From Campylobacter jejuni (lineage in GTDB: Bacteria; Campylobacterota; Campylobacteria; Campylobacterales; Campylobacteraceae): a stretch of DNA of 64,000 nucleotides. The DNA is taken from contig JACRSG010000009.1 of assembly GCA_014305285.1 (NCBI GenBank), positions 19,089 through 83,088 of the forward strand, written 5' to 3'. A program made the translations under genes and the position numbers. The notes beneath the pieces are model-generated. The model was given only the letters and a program-made list of their open reading frames with translations. It made no database searches and had not been told where the DNA came from. Below are positions 56,207-64,000 of this stretch, in pieces (positions within the stretch are counted from its first letter, which is position 1; every line of letters begins with the position of its first letter).

Positions 56207-57137
56207 TTGGAAAAAAATACAAGAATTAAATTTAAAAGAAGTTGCAGCAAAAACGCAAATTGAACTTCATTTTCTTGAAGCTTTAGTAGAAAAGAATTTT
56301 GCTGTTTTAAGTCGTTTTAATGTTAAAGGTTTTGTTAAAATTTTAAGCAAAGAATACGAACTCGACTTTAGTGATTTTAACGAAGAGTATGAAGCTTATC
56401 TTAACGAAAACAATCCTACTCCACAAACAAAGTCAAAAATGATAATCCCAAAACTGGATGCTTATAGTCAAAAATCATCTAATGCTTGGCCTTTTTTGAT
56501 TGTTCTTATTGTTTTAGTAGTTATAGGAAGTGGAATTTATTATTTTGATACACTTAAAACTTTTTTCAAAGATGAGCAAAATAATACTAGTGCAACAGTT
56601 ATAGATATAATAGGACAAGCACAAGAAAATTTAAAATCTTTAGGTGGAAACAATGTTCTTGTTATAGACAACAATAAAGTACAAGAAACAAATCAAACAG
56701 ATAATGTTTTACCAAGCCAAAACATCCCATTACAAGAAAATGATCAAAACATAAGCACAGAAAACAATATCAGTGAAAATGACATAGTCCTACTCAATGA
56801 AGAAAAAAACACTCAAACCCAAGAAGACACAGATACACCAAAAACTGATTCTTTCAAAGAAGCACATTTTAAAACCTCTACCAAGATTTGGATAGGTTTG
56901 ATAGATTTAAAAAACCTTAAAAAAACAAGCTTTGTTAAAGAAAATGACTTCAATATTTCTTTAGATAAAGATCAGTTAATTTTAACAGGAGCTGCGGCTT
57001 TAACAATGTTTGATCAAGAAAATAAAGAACAAAAATTTCCCGCAGGAATTTCAAAACGTTTCTTAATTAAAGATGGAAAAATTACCAGTATTTCAGCTAC
57101 TGAATTTGCAAAATTAAACAAAGGTAAAGAATGGTAA
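56199..57137 (+). CDS. RodZ-like membrane protein with N-terminal HTH
   Basis: A 312-residue protein with an N-terminal HTH_25-type helix-turn-helix (LNLKEVAAKTQIELHFLEALVEKN, residues 9-32). A single membrane segment AWPFLIVLIVLVVIGSGIYYF lies near 96-116. A long Asn/Gln/Thr-rich spacer and a C-terminal beta domain like DUF4115 of RodZ follow. RodZ links MreB to cell-wall synthesis in rod or helical cells, which suits a helical bacterium. It overlaps the SpoU methylase by 8 nt and the next gene by 7 nt. Confidence 0.78.
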   Translation: MLNWKKIQELNLKEVAAKTQIELHFLEALVEKNFAVLSRFNVKGFVKILSKEYELDFSDFNEEYEAYLNENNPTPQTKSKMIIPKLDAYSQKSSNAWPFLIVLIVLVVIGSGIYYFDTLKTFFKDEQNNTSATVIDIIGQAQENLKSLGGNNVLVIDNNKVQETNQTDNVLPSQNIPLQENDQNISTENNISENDIVLLNEEKNTQTQEDTDTPKTDSFKEAHFKTSTKIWIGLIDLKNLKKTSFVKENDFNISLDKDQLILTGAAALTMFDQENKEQKFPAGISKRFLIKDGKITSISATEFAKLNKGKEW

Positions 57138-57937
57138 GAAAAATTATTATTCTTACTCTTTGGGTTAATATGTCTTTTGCAATCTCAAGTCTTGAATTAG
57201 CGAAAAATTTAGTAAACAATCCTAGCAAGAATTCTCAACTAGAATTATTATTTTTAAATAATTCTTACATAGACGACAATGGAAATTGTGATATTGCAAA
57301 AATATCTCAAATATTAAAAACCAATTCTTTAATTGCCTTAACACTATCAAATCCTCAAAATCTAAGATTAAATTTTAAAGCAAAAGCTGATGAAGTTATG
57401 TTTTTTAAAATTTTATCCGATGTTTTAACGGATGCTGGATATATATATTTCATCCCTACAGATTTGATTTTAAGAGAAGGAAATATTGATTATACCATAC
57501 AAGTAGAATCTCAATATGTTTTAGATCCTGGAACACTTTACAATCTCTTAAAAGAAAATTCTGTCTATATAGATAATATTAAGCGTATTGGGGTATATGA
57601 TTATGAATATGATTTAAACTTTTCTAATGCTGTATTAAAAACTAATACAAATGTTAATTTAAATACTCCAAAATCATTAGAAAAACCCCTTAAAGACTAT
57701 GTAATTAATTTAAAAAATGCTATAAATTTGATTATTGATGCAAATGATTTAGACAATTGGTTTCCTAAAATCTTCTTTTTAGATAAAAATCTAAATCTAA
57801 TTAAAGCAGTAAAAAGTGAAAATAAAAATAATCATTTTTCAGAACTTATTCCAAATGGTGCTATATACGCTATTATAAGCGATATGTATAGTTTAGATAA
57901 TATACGCAGGGGTTTAAAAATCACACTTAAAAAATAA
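57131..57937 (+). CDS. Exported protein of unknown function
   Basis: A 268-residue protein with a short hydrophobic N-terminus (IIILTLWVNMSFA, residues 5-17), probably a signal peptide cleaved after SFA. The rest is Asn- and Leu-rich with alternating hydrophobic residues (LILREGNIDYTIQVESQYVLDPG) and no motif I recognise. It overlaps the RodZ-like gene by 7 nt, so an envelope or shape role is possible by context only. It is followed after 12 nt by an aminotransferase. Confidence 0.7.
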   Translation: MVRKIIILTLWVNMSFAISSLELAKNLVNNPSKNSQLELLFLNNSYIDDNGNCDIAKISQILKTNSLIALTLSNPQNLRLNFKAKADEVMFFKILSDVLTDAGYIYFIPTDLILREGNIDYTIQVESQYVLDPGTLYNLLKENSVYIDNIKRIGVYDYEYDLNFSNAVLKTNTNVNLNTPKSLEKPLKDYVINLKNAINLIIDANDLDNWFPKIFFLDKNLNLIKAVKSENKNNHFSELIPNGAIYAIISDMYSLDNIRRGLKITLKK

Positions 57938-57949
57938 AGGATTAAAAAA

Positions 57950-59152
57950 ATGTTTGATGAAATCCGTTTTAATACTATAGAAAGACTTCCAAATTATTTT
58001 TTCGCAGAAGTAAATGCGATAAAAATGGCAGCAAGACGTGCTGGAGAGGATATCGTTGACTTTTCAATGGGAAATCCTGATGGTAAAACTCCACAGCACA
58101 TTATAGATAAACTTTGCGAAAGTGCTAATAAAGATAAAACCTCAGGATATTCTACTTCTATGGGGATTTATAAACTTCGTTTGGCAATTTGCAATTGGTA
58201 TAAAAGAAAATATAATGTTAATCTAGATCCTGAAAATGAAGTTGTAGCTACCATGGGCTCAAAAGAAGGTTTTGTAAATCTTGCAAGAGCAATTATAAAT
58301 CCTGGAGATGTTGTTATAGTACCTACTCCTGCTTATCCTATACATACTCAAGCTTTTATTATAGCAGGGGGTAATGTGGCAAAAATGCCTTTGGCTTATA
58401 ATGAAAAATTTGAGCTTGATGAAAATCAATTTTTTGAAAATTTACATAAAACTTTAAATGAAAGCATTCCTCGCCCAAAATATGTTGTTACTAATTTCCC
58501 GCATAATCCAACAACAGTAACTTGTGAAAAAAGTTTTTATGAAAGATTGATAGCAACGGCAAAAAAAGAAAGATTTTATATTATTTCAGATATTGCTTAT
58601 GCGGATTTAACTTATGATGGCTATAAAACTCCTTCTATTTTAGAAATTGAAGGTGCAAAAGATGTAGCGGTAGAAACTTACACTCTTTCAAAATCTTATA
58701 ATATGGCAGGCTGGCGTGTGGGCTTTGTAGTAGGAAATAAACGCTTAGTCAGTGCACTTAAAAAAATAAAATCTTGGTTTGATTATGGTATGTACACACC
58801 TATTCAAGTAGCATCCATCATAGCTTTAGATGGAGATCAAACCTGCGTGGATGAAATCCGTGCAACTTATGATAAAAGAATGTACATTTTACTTGAAGCT
58901 TTTGAAAATGCGGGTTGGAAACTTCAAAAACCAAGAGCAAGTATGTTTGTTTGGGCAAAACTCCCTGAAAGCAAAAGACATCTAAAAAGTTTAGAATTTT
59001 CAAAGCAACTTTTACAGCGTGCTAGTGTTGCGGTAAGTCCTGGGGTAGGATTTGGCGAAGCGGGTGATGAGTATGTAAGAATTGCTTTAATTGAAAATGA
59101 AAATCGCATACGCCAAGCTGCATGCAATATCAAAAAATATTTAAAAGAGTAA
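57950..59152 (+). CDS. Class I/II aminotransferase (AlaC/aspartate-aminotransferase-like)
   Basis: A 400-residue PLP enzyme. It shows DFSMGNPDGKTPQHI near 38, the PTPAYPIHTQAF loop near 125, NFPHNPTTVT near 182 and DIAYADLTYDG near 216. The PLP-Lys is in TYTLSKSYNMAGWRVGFVVG near 250, with RIALIENENRIRQA at the end. It is closest in pattern to AlaC/YfdZ-type alanine transaminases. Its pairing with homoserine dehydrogenase (3-nt gap) instead hints at aspartate-family metabolism, so the substrate is not decided. Confidence 0.88.
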   Translation: MFDEIRFNTIERLPNYFFAEVNAIKMAARRAGEDIVDFSMGNPDGKTPQHIIDKLCESANKDKTSGYSTSMGIYKLRLAICNWYKRKYNVNLDPENEVVATMGSKEGFVNLARAIINPGDVVIVPTPAYPIHTQAFIIAGGNVAKMPLAYNEKFELDENQFFENLHKTLNESIPRPKYVVTNFPHNPTTVTCEKSFYERLIATAKKERFYIISDIAYADLTYDGYKTPSILEIEGAKDVAVETYTLSKSYNMAGWRVGFVVGNKRLVSALKKIKSWFDYGMYTPIQVASIIALDGDQTCVDEIRATYDKRMYILLEAFENAGWKLQKPRASMFVWAKLPESKRHLKSLEFSKQLLQRASVAVSPGVGFGEAGDEYVRIALIENENRIRQAACNIKKYLKE

Positions 59153-59155
59153 GTT

Positions 59156-60403
59156 ATGAGAGTGGCAATTCTTGGTTATGGTACTGTTGGAAGTGCGGTG
59201 GTTAAATTTCTTTTAGAAAATGATAAACTTATTCGTGCAAGATGTGGACAAAGCATAACTCCTGTGATCGCTCTTGCTAGAAGTCCTAAAAAAAATGCTT
59301 TAATTCCAATTACTCATGGCGTTGAAGAAATTTTAAATGCTGATGTAGATGTTTTTGTGGAATTGATGGGTGGAGTGGATGAAGCTTTTAAAATAGTTAG
59401 TGAAATTTTAAAAAGGAAAAAAGCTGTTGTTACTGCCAATAAAGCTATGCTTGCTTATCATCGTTATGAACTTGAAAATTTAGCTAAAAATTTAGCTTTT
59501 GGTTATGAAGCAAGTGTAGCTGGAGGAATTCCTATTATCAAGGTTTTAAAAGAAGGTTTGAGTGCAAATAATATTTTGACTATAAAAGGGATTTTAAATG
59601 GTACGAGTAATTATATTTTAAGTTCTATGAGTCAAAAAAATATGAGTTTTGAACAAGCTTTACAAATAGCTCAAAATTTAGGTTATGCAGAAGCTGATCC
59701 AACTTTTGACATAGAAGGACAAGATGCGGCACATAAATTACTTGTTTTATCAAGCATCGCTTATAATCTTAAAGCTAAACCTGAAGATATTTTGATTGAG
59801 GGTATTAGCGAAATTGCTCCTGAAGATATGTATTTTGCTAATGAGTTTGAATTTACTATAAAGCTTTTAGGTATGGCTAAGGTGCGTGAAAACAAAGTAG
59901 AATTAAGAGTGCATCCTACTATGATAGATAAAGAAAAAATGCTTGCAAAAGTTGATGGAGTGATGAATGCTATAAGTATTAATGGAGATTTATTAGGTGA
60001 AAGTTTATATTATGGAGCAGGAGCAGGAGGAGAGGCTACTGCAAGTGCTGTGATTTCAGATCTTATGGATATAGCAAGAGATCAGGTAAAAGCACCAATG
60101 CTTGGTTTTGTTAATACTTTAGAATACAAGCTTTTAAACAAAGATGAAATTTATACAAAATATTATCTAAGAGTGAAAGTTGAAGATAAAATAGGGGTTT
60201 TGTCTAAAATTACACAATTGATGAGTGAAAATAATATTTCTATCGATAGCTTTTTACAAAAACCTAAAAAAAATGATGAAAATTACAGCACTTTATTTTT
60301 TACTACACATTTAACTTATGAAAAAAGCATACAAAATTTGCTTGAAATTTTACGTAAACAAGATTTTATAAAAACCAAGCCTTTTATGATGCGTATAGAA
60401 TAA
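59156..60403 (+). CDS. hom: Homoserine dehydrogenase
   Basis: A 415-residue NAD(P) enzyme reducing aspartate semialdehyde to homoserine for threonine and methionine. It has the Rossmann start VAILGYGTVGSAVV, VVTANKAMLAYH near 92 and the catalytic GGIPIIKVLKEGLSANNI near 120. The family signature YAEADPTFDIEGQDAAHKL lies near 178. A C-terminal ACT domain from about 335 (LRVKVEDKIGVLSKITQLM) suggests feedback control by threonine. It is sandwiched between the aminotransferase and yraN. Confidence 0.95.
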   Translation: MRVAILGYGTVGSAVVKFLLENDKLIRARCGQSITPVIALARSPKKNALIPITHGVEEILNADVDVFVELMGGVDEAFKIVSEILKRKKAVVTANKAMLAYHRYELENLAKNLAFGYEASVAGGIPIIKVLKEGLSANNILTIKGILNGTSNYILSSMSQKNMSFEQALQIAQNLGYAEADPTFDIEGQDAAHKLLVLSSIAYNLKAKPEDILIEGISEIAPEDMYFANEFEFTIKLLGMAKVRENKVELRVHPTMIDKEKMLAKVDGVMNAISINGDLLGESLYYGAGAGGEATASAVISDLMDIARDQVKAPMLGFVNTLEYKLLNKDEIYTKYYLRVKVEDKIGVLSKITQLMSENNISIDSFLQKPKKNDENYSTLFFTTHLTYEKSIQNLLEILRKQDFIKTKPFMMRIE

Positions 60404-60741
60404 TGGGTGTAAAAGCTTATTTAGATGGAATTTTAGGGGAAGATAAGGCTTGTAAATTTTTAAAAAAACAAGGCTTTGAAATTATAAAAAGAAATTTTCA
60501 TTCTAAATTCGGCGAAATCGATATAGTAGCTAAAAAAGATGAAATTTTACATTTTATAGAAGTTAAATTTACTCAAAATAATTACGAAGTTTCCGAGCGT
60601 TTAGATAGAAAAAAACTTGAAAAAATTTTAAAAACTATAGAATTTTATCATCTTAAAAATGGATTTTCATCGGATTTTCAAATTGATCTAATTTGCATTA
60701 AAAATGATGTGATACAATTTTGCGAAAATATAAGTTTTTAA
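60403..60741 (+). CDS. yraN: YraN/UPF0102 family nuclease-fold protein
   Basis: A 112-residue protein of the UPF0102 family with a restriction-nuclease-like fold. GEDKACKFLKKQGFEIIKRNFHSKFGEIDIVAKKD covers the E..GEIDIV core (Asp near 49). HFIEVKF supplies the (E/D)xK-type motif, and the segment FQIDLICI follows. Activity in vivo is unknown. The start codon overlaps the hom stop by 1 nt. Confidence 0.88.
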   Translation: MGVKAYLDGILGEDKACKFLKKQGFEIIKRNFHSKFGEIDIVAKKDEILHFIEVKFTQNNYEVSERLDRKKLEKILKTIEFYHLKNGFSSDFQIDLICIKNDVIQFCENISF

Positions 60742-60797
60742 GCTGATATTTAAAAAAATAAAATACAATTAGACAAAAATTAAAGAAAGGAAAAATT

Positions 60798-61112
60798 ATG
60801 GGAAAATATATTGAATTAACAAGTGATAATTTTGCTCAAGCAAAAGAAGGTGTAGCTTTAGTTGATTTTTGGGCTCCATGGTGTGGACCTTGCAGAATGC
60901 TTGCTCCAGTTATTGATGAGCTTGCAAATGACTTTGATGGTAAAGCTAAAATTTGCAAAGTAAATACAGACGAACAAGGTAATTTAGCAGCTGAATTTGG
61001 TGTTCGATCTATTCCTACACTTATTTTCTTTAAAAATGGTGAAGTTGTAGATCAACTAGTTGGTGCACAATCTAAACAAGCAATTAGCGATAAACTAAAC
61101 TCATTACTATAA
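60798..61112 (+). CDS. trxA: Thioredoxin 1
   Basis: A 104-residue thioredoxin with active site VDFWAPWCGPCRMLAPVIDE (near 23-42) and the conserved cis-proline SIPTLIFF near 74. RBS AGAAAGGAAAAA precedes the ATG and an AT-rich -10-like TAAAAT lies upstream. It is followed by a terminator hairpin and then, 133 nt on, by trxB, its reductase. Confidence 0.97.
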   Translation: MGKYIELTSDNFAQAKEGVALVDFWAPWCGPCRMLAPVIDELANDFDGKAKICKVNTDEQGNLAAEFGVRSIPTLIFFKNGEVVDQLVGAQSKQAISDKLNSLL

Positions 61113-61116
61113 GCTA

Positions 61117-61142
61117 AAGGCTAGCATAACTAGCCTTCTTCT
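61117..61142 (+). terminator. Terminator after trxA
   Basis: AAGGCTAG, loop CATAA, CTAGCCTT then CTTCTT: an 8-bp perfect stem 4 nt after the stop, separating trxA from trxB. Confidence 0.65.
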
Positions 61143-61245
61143 TAAAAATTTCAAATTTATACTAAACAATAATTTTTATTAACTACTATTAAGAATAATT
61201 TTTATATCATTATTAGTAATAAAATTCAATATAAAGGAAATATAA

Positions 61246-62184
61246 ATGTTAGATGTAGCAATCATAGGCGGAGGTCCTGCTGGACTTAGTGCCGGACTTT
61301 ATGCAACTAGAGGTGGTCTTAAGAATGTAGTAATGTTTGAAAAAGGTATGCCTGGTGGACAAATTACCTCAAGTTCTGAAATAGAAAATTATCCAGGTGT
61401 AGCCCAAGTTATGGATGGAATTTCTTTTATGGCACCTTGGAATGAACAATGTATGCGTTTTGGTTTGAAACATGAAATGGTTGGAGTCGAACAAATTTTA
61501 AAAAATAGTGATGGAAGTTTTACCATCAAATTAGAAGGCGGTAAAACAGAACTTGCTAAGGCTGTGATAGTTTGTACAGGTTCAGCTCCAAAAAGAGCAG
61601 GTTTTAAAGGTGAAGATGAATTTTTTGGCAAAGGAGTAAGTACTTGTGCAACTTGTGATGGATTTTTTTATAAAAATAAAGAAGTTGCAGTTTTAGGTGG
61701 TGGAGATACGGCCTTAGAAGAAGCTTTGTATCTAGCAAATATTTGTTCTAAAGTTTATCTTATCCACCGCAGAGATGAGTTTAGAGCGGCTCCATCTACA
61801 GTAGAAAAAGTTAAGAAAAATGAAAAAATAGAACTCATTACTAGTGCAAGTGTAGATGAAGTATATGGTGATAAAATGGGTGTTACTGGGGTAAAAGTAA
61901 AATTAAAAGATGGTAGTATCAGAGATTTAAATGTTCCAGGAATTTTTACTTTTGTCGGGCTTAATGTAAGAAATGAAATTTTAAAACAAGACGATGGTAA
62001 GTTTTTATGTAATATGGAAGAAGGCGGGCAAGTAAACGTTGATCTTAAAATGCAAACTAGCGTTGTTGGACTTTTTGCTGCAGGAGATCTTAGAAAAGAT
62101 GCACCAAAGCAAGTTATTTGTGCTGCAGGCGATGGAGCTGTAGCTGCATTAAGTGCTATGGCTTATATAGAAAGCTTGCATTGA
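61246..62184 (+). CDS. trxB: Thioredoxin reductase
   Basis: A 312-residue FAD and NADPH flavoenzyme. It has the FAD motif [21 protein letters not shown] (start), the redox Cys pair in [16 protein letters not shown] near 133, and the NADPH motif [16 protein letters not shown] near 150. The C-terminal FAD site [24 protein letters not shown] ends it. RBS AAAGGAAATATAA precedes the ATG. It reduces the adjacent thioredoxin and stands last before the decayed region. Confidence 0.96.
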   Translation: MLDVAIIGGGPAGLSAGLYATRGGLKNVVMFEKGMPGGQITSSSEIENYPGVAQVMDGISFMAPWNEQCMRFGLKHEMVGVEQILKNSDGSFTIKLEGGKTELAKAVIVCTGSAPKRAGFKGEDEFFGKGVSTCATCDGFFYKNKEVAVLGGGDTALEEALYLANICSKVYLIHRRDEFRAAPSTVEKVKKNEKIELITSASVDEVYGDKMGVTGVKVKLKDGSIRDLNVPGIFTFVGLNVRNEILKQDDGKFLCNMEEGGQVNVDLKMQTSVVGLFAAGDLRKDAPKQVICAAGDGAVAALSAMAYIESLH

Positions 62185-62197
62185 TTTTCATCTTATT

Positions 62198-62218
62198 AGG
62201 CTAGATTGTTCCTAGCCT
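62198..62218 (+). terminator. Hairpin after trxB
   Basis: AGGCTAG, loop ATTGTTC, CTAGCCT, 13 nt after the stop: a 7-bp stem followed by GATCTTTATATT. Its stem repeats the GGCTAG/CTAGCC core of the hairpin after trxA. Confidence 0.5.
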
Positions 62219-62310
62219 GATCTTTATATTAACATTCCTTAAAAATATAAAATGTTTTTTCATAACATTTTTTAAATATTATTAAATATAATTTAAATTC
62301 TACTCGAAAT

Positions 62311-62887
62311 TATCGTGCTAGAATTTTTTAATAATTCTGTGCAACTTGATATTCTTAGCGAAGCAGCAGAAAGAATTTTTCCCGAAGATAATTTAGGTTC
62401 AGGTCCTAAAAATTAGGTGTAGCTATTTTTATAGATAATGAACTTGCAGGAAATTACAGAAGTCGAGCAAAAGATTATCGCTTTAAATCTTTTATACAAG
62501 GAAAGAAAAATCAAGGTTATCCATATTCTTTAACCAGAGCTGAACTTTTTAAAATAGGGTAAATGCTTTAGATAAAGAAGCAAAACTTCGTTATAAAAAA
62601 GCTTTATAGAACTTAGTGCGAAACAAAAAGATGAAGTCTTAAGAGCTTTTGAATAAGATAAAACAAAGGTTTCTTTTGGAGATAAGATAAAAGCAAGCGA
62701 TTTTTTACAGAGTTAAGAAGCATGACTAGGAGTTTATGTTGATCTAATTTATGGTGGCAATGCAAATATGCAAGCTTGGCACATGAAAAAATTCCCAGGA
62801 GATCAAATGACTTATGCGGCTCAAGTTTTAGATGGAGATAAATTTAAAGTGATAGAGCCTATTTCCTTGACTGATATGTCACATTAA
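62311..62887 (+). pseudogene. Remnant of gluconate 2-dehydrogenase small (gamma-type) subunit
   Basis: In three shifting plus-strand frames a subunit-3-type protein is readable: FFNNSVQLDILSEAAERIFPEDN, GVAIFIDNELAGNY, SRAKDYRFKSFIQGKKNQGY, NALDKEAKLRYKKAL, ELSAKQKDEVLRAF and finally DLIYGGNANMQAWHMKK to DMSH-stop at 62885-62887. At least three frameshifts and several in-frame stops are present, and the Tat-signal start is lost. The match is to the C. jejuni pair Cj0414/Cj0415 as I remember it, which lie elsewhere in NCTC 11168. Confidence 0.8.
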
Positions 62888-62897
62888 AAGGAATAAA

Positions 62898-63566
62898 ATG
62901 GTAAAAATACTTAAAAACAGATGTTGTTATAGATTTAAGACCGGATTTTCTATTATTGCAAATGAATGCACTAAAGCAGGAGTTAAAGTTGTCGCCTTAG
63001 AAAGGGTCATCACAAGACACTTCGGATTTTTTAGGTGCACATGATGAGTATAAATATGTAAATAATGTTGCAATGAAACAAAATTTAAGTAAAGAAAGTA
63101 TATGCATTAGGAATAATGATAATGAAATTGCTTTGCCAATGAGAAAAATTATACTTTTCATGTGGGTAATAATGTTGGTGGAGCAGGAGTTCATTGGATT
63201 AGAAAAAAACAACCATGTTAAAAAATTTGATGAAACAACTAAAAAACTTGAATGTCATCCGTGTATGGCTCCTGCTTCAAACTCATCTCAAACTTATACA
63301 AATCCTGATAACAAAGTTTAGGAGCATGTCAATACTGTGCTTTTTTGAGCATTTTCGTTGTGATATGGGCAAAAGCTTCTCCTATAGCGACAACTATACT
63401 TCCAGCTTTAGCAACTAAAACTTAGATATTAAAATACATGCTAATGTTTTAGAAATTTTGCATAAAGATGGTAAAGCTATAGGAGTAAAATTCATCAATA
63501 CTTTAACTTTAGTGATTATGCTAGGTTCTTATGTTTTTAACAATGCTAAACTTTTAATCGATGATT
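62898..63566 (+). pseudogene. Remnant of gluconate 2-dehydrogenase flavin (GMC) subunit
   Basis: Starting at ATG 62898, 10 nt after the previous remnant as in an operon, broken frames spell a GMC oxidoreductase. KTDVVI and KAGVKVVALER come from the FAD Rossmann region, then SSQDTSDFLGAHDEYKYVNN and FHVGNNVGGAGVHWIR (the conserved GVHW). CHPCMAPASNSSQTYTN, FRCDMG and DIKIHANVLEILHKDGKAIG follow, breaking off in SYVFNNAKLLIDDF at about 63566. Many stops and frameshifts, and the last 60% or so of the gene is missing. Sequence then passes directly into the PhoX remnant on the other strand. Confidence 0.8.
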
Positions 63567-63743
63567 TTACTTTGATCATAAGGTTTTGCTTTGCTAAAAA
63601 GTGGATCACCCCAGAAATTAAGATCTTTACTTCATAACCTAGTAAATCTTTATCTTTAAGCATGGCAGTGCTTAAATTTGAACCTGCAAAAAAGCCACCA
63701 TAGAACCTAAAGCTTAATCTTTTAAAAACAATCTTCTTCCCAT
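63567..63743 (-). pseudogene. phoX: N-terminal remnant of Tat-exported alkaline phosphatase PhoX
   Basis: On the minus strand from ATG 63743 the sequence begins MGRRLFLKD, a twin-arginine signal, then a TAA stop. It continues ALGSMVAF, shifts frame to FAGSNLSTAMLKDKDLLGYEVKIL, then shifts again to WGDPLFSKAKPYDQSK, the conserved start of the mature PhoX/DUF839 domain. Only about 60 of some 600 codons remain, with one nonsense codon and two frameshifts. In NCTC 11168 a phoX gene lies next to trxB as I recall, so the position agrees. Confidence 0.8.
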
Positions 63744-63837
63744 TTGTTTTTACTCCGTATTAAAATTTAAAAATGAAATGTAAAAATATTTGGAAACTTG
63801 TTAGAAACTTTGATGAAAATTTAAATTGAAGGAAAAA

Positions 63838-63866
63838 TTTATACCTAGTTTTTCACTAGGTATAAA
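63838..63866 (-). terminator. Terminator of the chemotaxis receptor gene
   Basis: TTTATACCTAG, 7-nt loop, CTAGGTATAAA: an 11-bp perfect stem 8 nt after the receptor stop, followed on the minus strand by TTTTTCC. Confidence 0.75.
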
Positions 63867-63873
63867 TGACTAA

Positions 63874-64000
63874 TTAAAACCTCTTCTTCTTAACATCTTC
63901 TAAGATATTATTAGCTATATGACTGACTGTATTAGAAATAATAGCTGATTCATTAGCAATTTCAACATTATCTTTAGTTGTTTGATCAATTTGAGCTACA
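63874..64000 (-). CDS. C-terminal end of a methyl-accepting chemotaxis protein
   Basis: The last 41 codons of a minus-strand gene entering from the right edge read VAQIDQTTKDNVEIANESAI, then SNTVSHIANNILEDVKKKRF-stop. The phrase VAQIDQTTKDNVEIANESA is the end of the conserved MCP signalling hairpin (normally AVAQIDQVTQQNA). No CheR-docking pentapeptide is seen at the C-terminus. The ligand-binding half lies outside the window. It ends before a strong terminator. Confidence 0.85.
   Translation of the reverse strand, partial: VAQIDQTTKDNVEIANESAIISNTVSHIANNILEDVKKKRF

Noticed and set aside
62997..63418. Three short open frames (about 67-82 codons) on both strands in the right-hand region
   Set aside because: They fall inside the broken gluconate dehydrogenase flavin-subunit remnant. 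Their partial sense (for example FHVGNNVGG, CHPCMAP) comes from that dead gene in shifted frames, and none has a start region or length of its own.

Overview
The window reads as the chromosome of a thermotolerant Campylobacter, most likely a Campylobacter jejuni lineage. It is very AT-rich, genes are packed with 1-14 nt overlaps, and almost every protein looks like a C. jejuni protein. Typical marks include the argC-argO-argB-argD cluster, a NifU/NifS Fe-S pair, a carboxynorspermidine dehydrogenase and a G-tract contingency methyltransferase. From memory, unchecked, genes at 0.1-41.6 kb match NCTC 11168 Cj0185c-Cj0245 in order, and genes at 41.8-64 kb match Cj0182 down to Cj0144 in reverse. 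The window would therefore be rearranged (inverted and joined) relative to that strain. Many remnants of genes known in C. jejuni suggest a lineage with extra gene decay; C. jejuni subsp. doylei is one possibility that I cannot prove.

Layout. 0-14.3 kb: mostly minus-strand housekeeping genes (TerC, purN, NAD(P)HX repair, a shortened NYN/LOTUS protein, comM, def, clpP, tig, purF, dapB, rarA, two envelope proteins), with folE-fliI on the plus strand. 14.5-23.3 kb: plus strand with two transporters, uppP, thrS, infC, then a complete-looking EcoRI-family restriction endonuclease and its adenine methyltransferase. 23.3-24.1 kb: dead IgA-protease-like autotransporter. 24.2-27.7 kb: arginine operon. 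27.7-34.1 kb: pcm, a gamma-carbonic-anhydrase-like protein, pncB, nrdB, RDD protein, pyrE, frr, secG, BAX-inhibitor-like protein. 34.3-39 kb: beta-carbonic anhydrase and a MscS channel converge on nifU/nifS. 39.2-40.9 kb: dead hemerythrin and a sigma54-promoted unknown gene. 41-43 kb: rpmI-rplT and an SbmA/BacA-like transporter. 43.1-47.1 kb: iron-ABC-transporter remnant, spermidine enzyme, phase-variable methyltransferase (OFF), sodB, a tiny secreted peptide, tRNA-Glu. 47.2-62.2 kb: mntP, miaA, then a long plus-strand run (prenyltransferase, moaA, queE, queD, cytochrome c lipoprotein, rRNA methylases, rpmE, RodZ-like protein, aminotransferase, hom, yraN, trxA, trxB). 62.3-63.75 kb: remnants of gluconate dehydrogenase fused head-on to a remnant of the Tat-exported phosphatase PhoX. 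The window ends in the tail of a chemotaxis receptor.

The most distinctive points are the intact EcoRI-type restriction-modification pair behind infC, the G9 contingency switch, the sigma54 promoter at 40.85 kb, and a set of decayed respiratory, iron, oxygen-binding and phosphate genes. Several frameshifts fall in A-runs, so a few could be sequencing errors rather than real decay; the gluconate dehydrogenase and PhoX remnants carry too many lesions for that.
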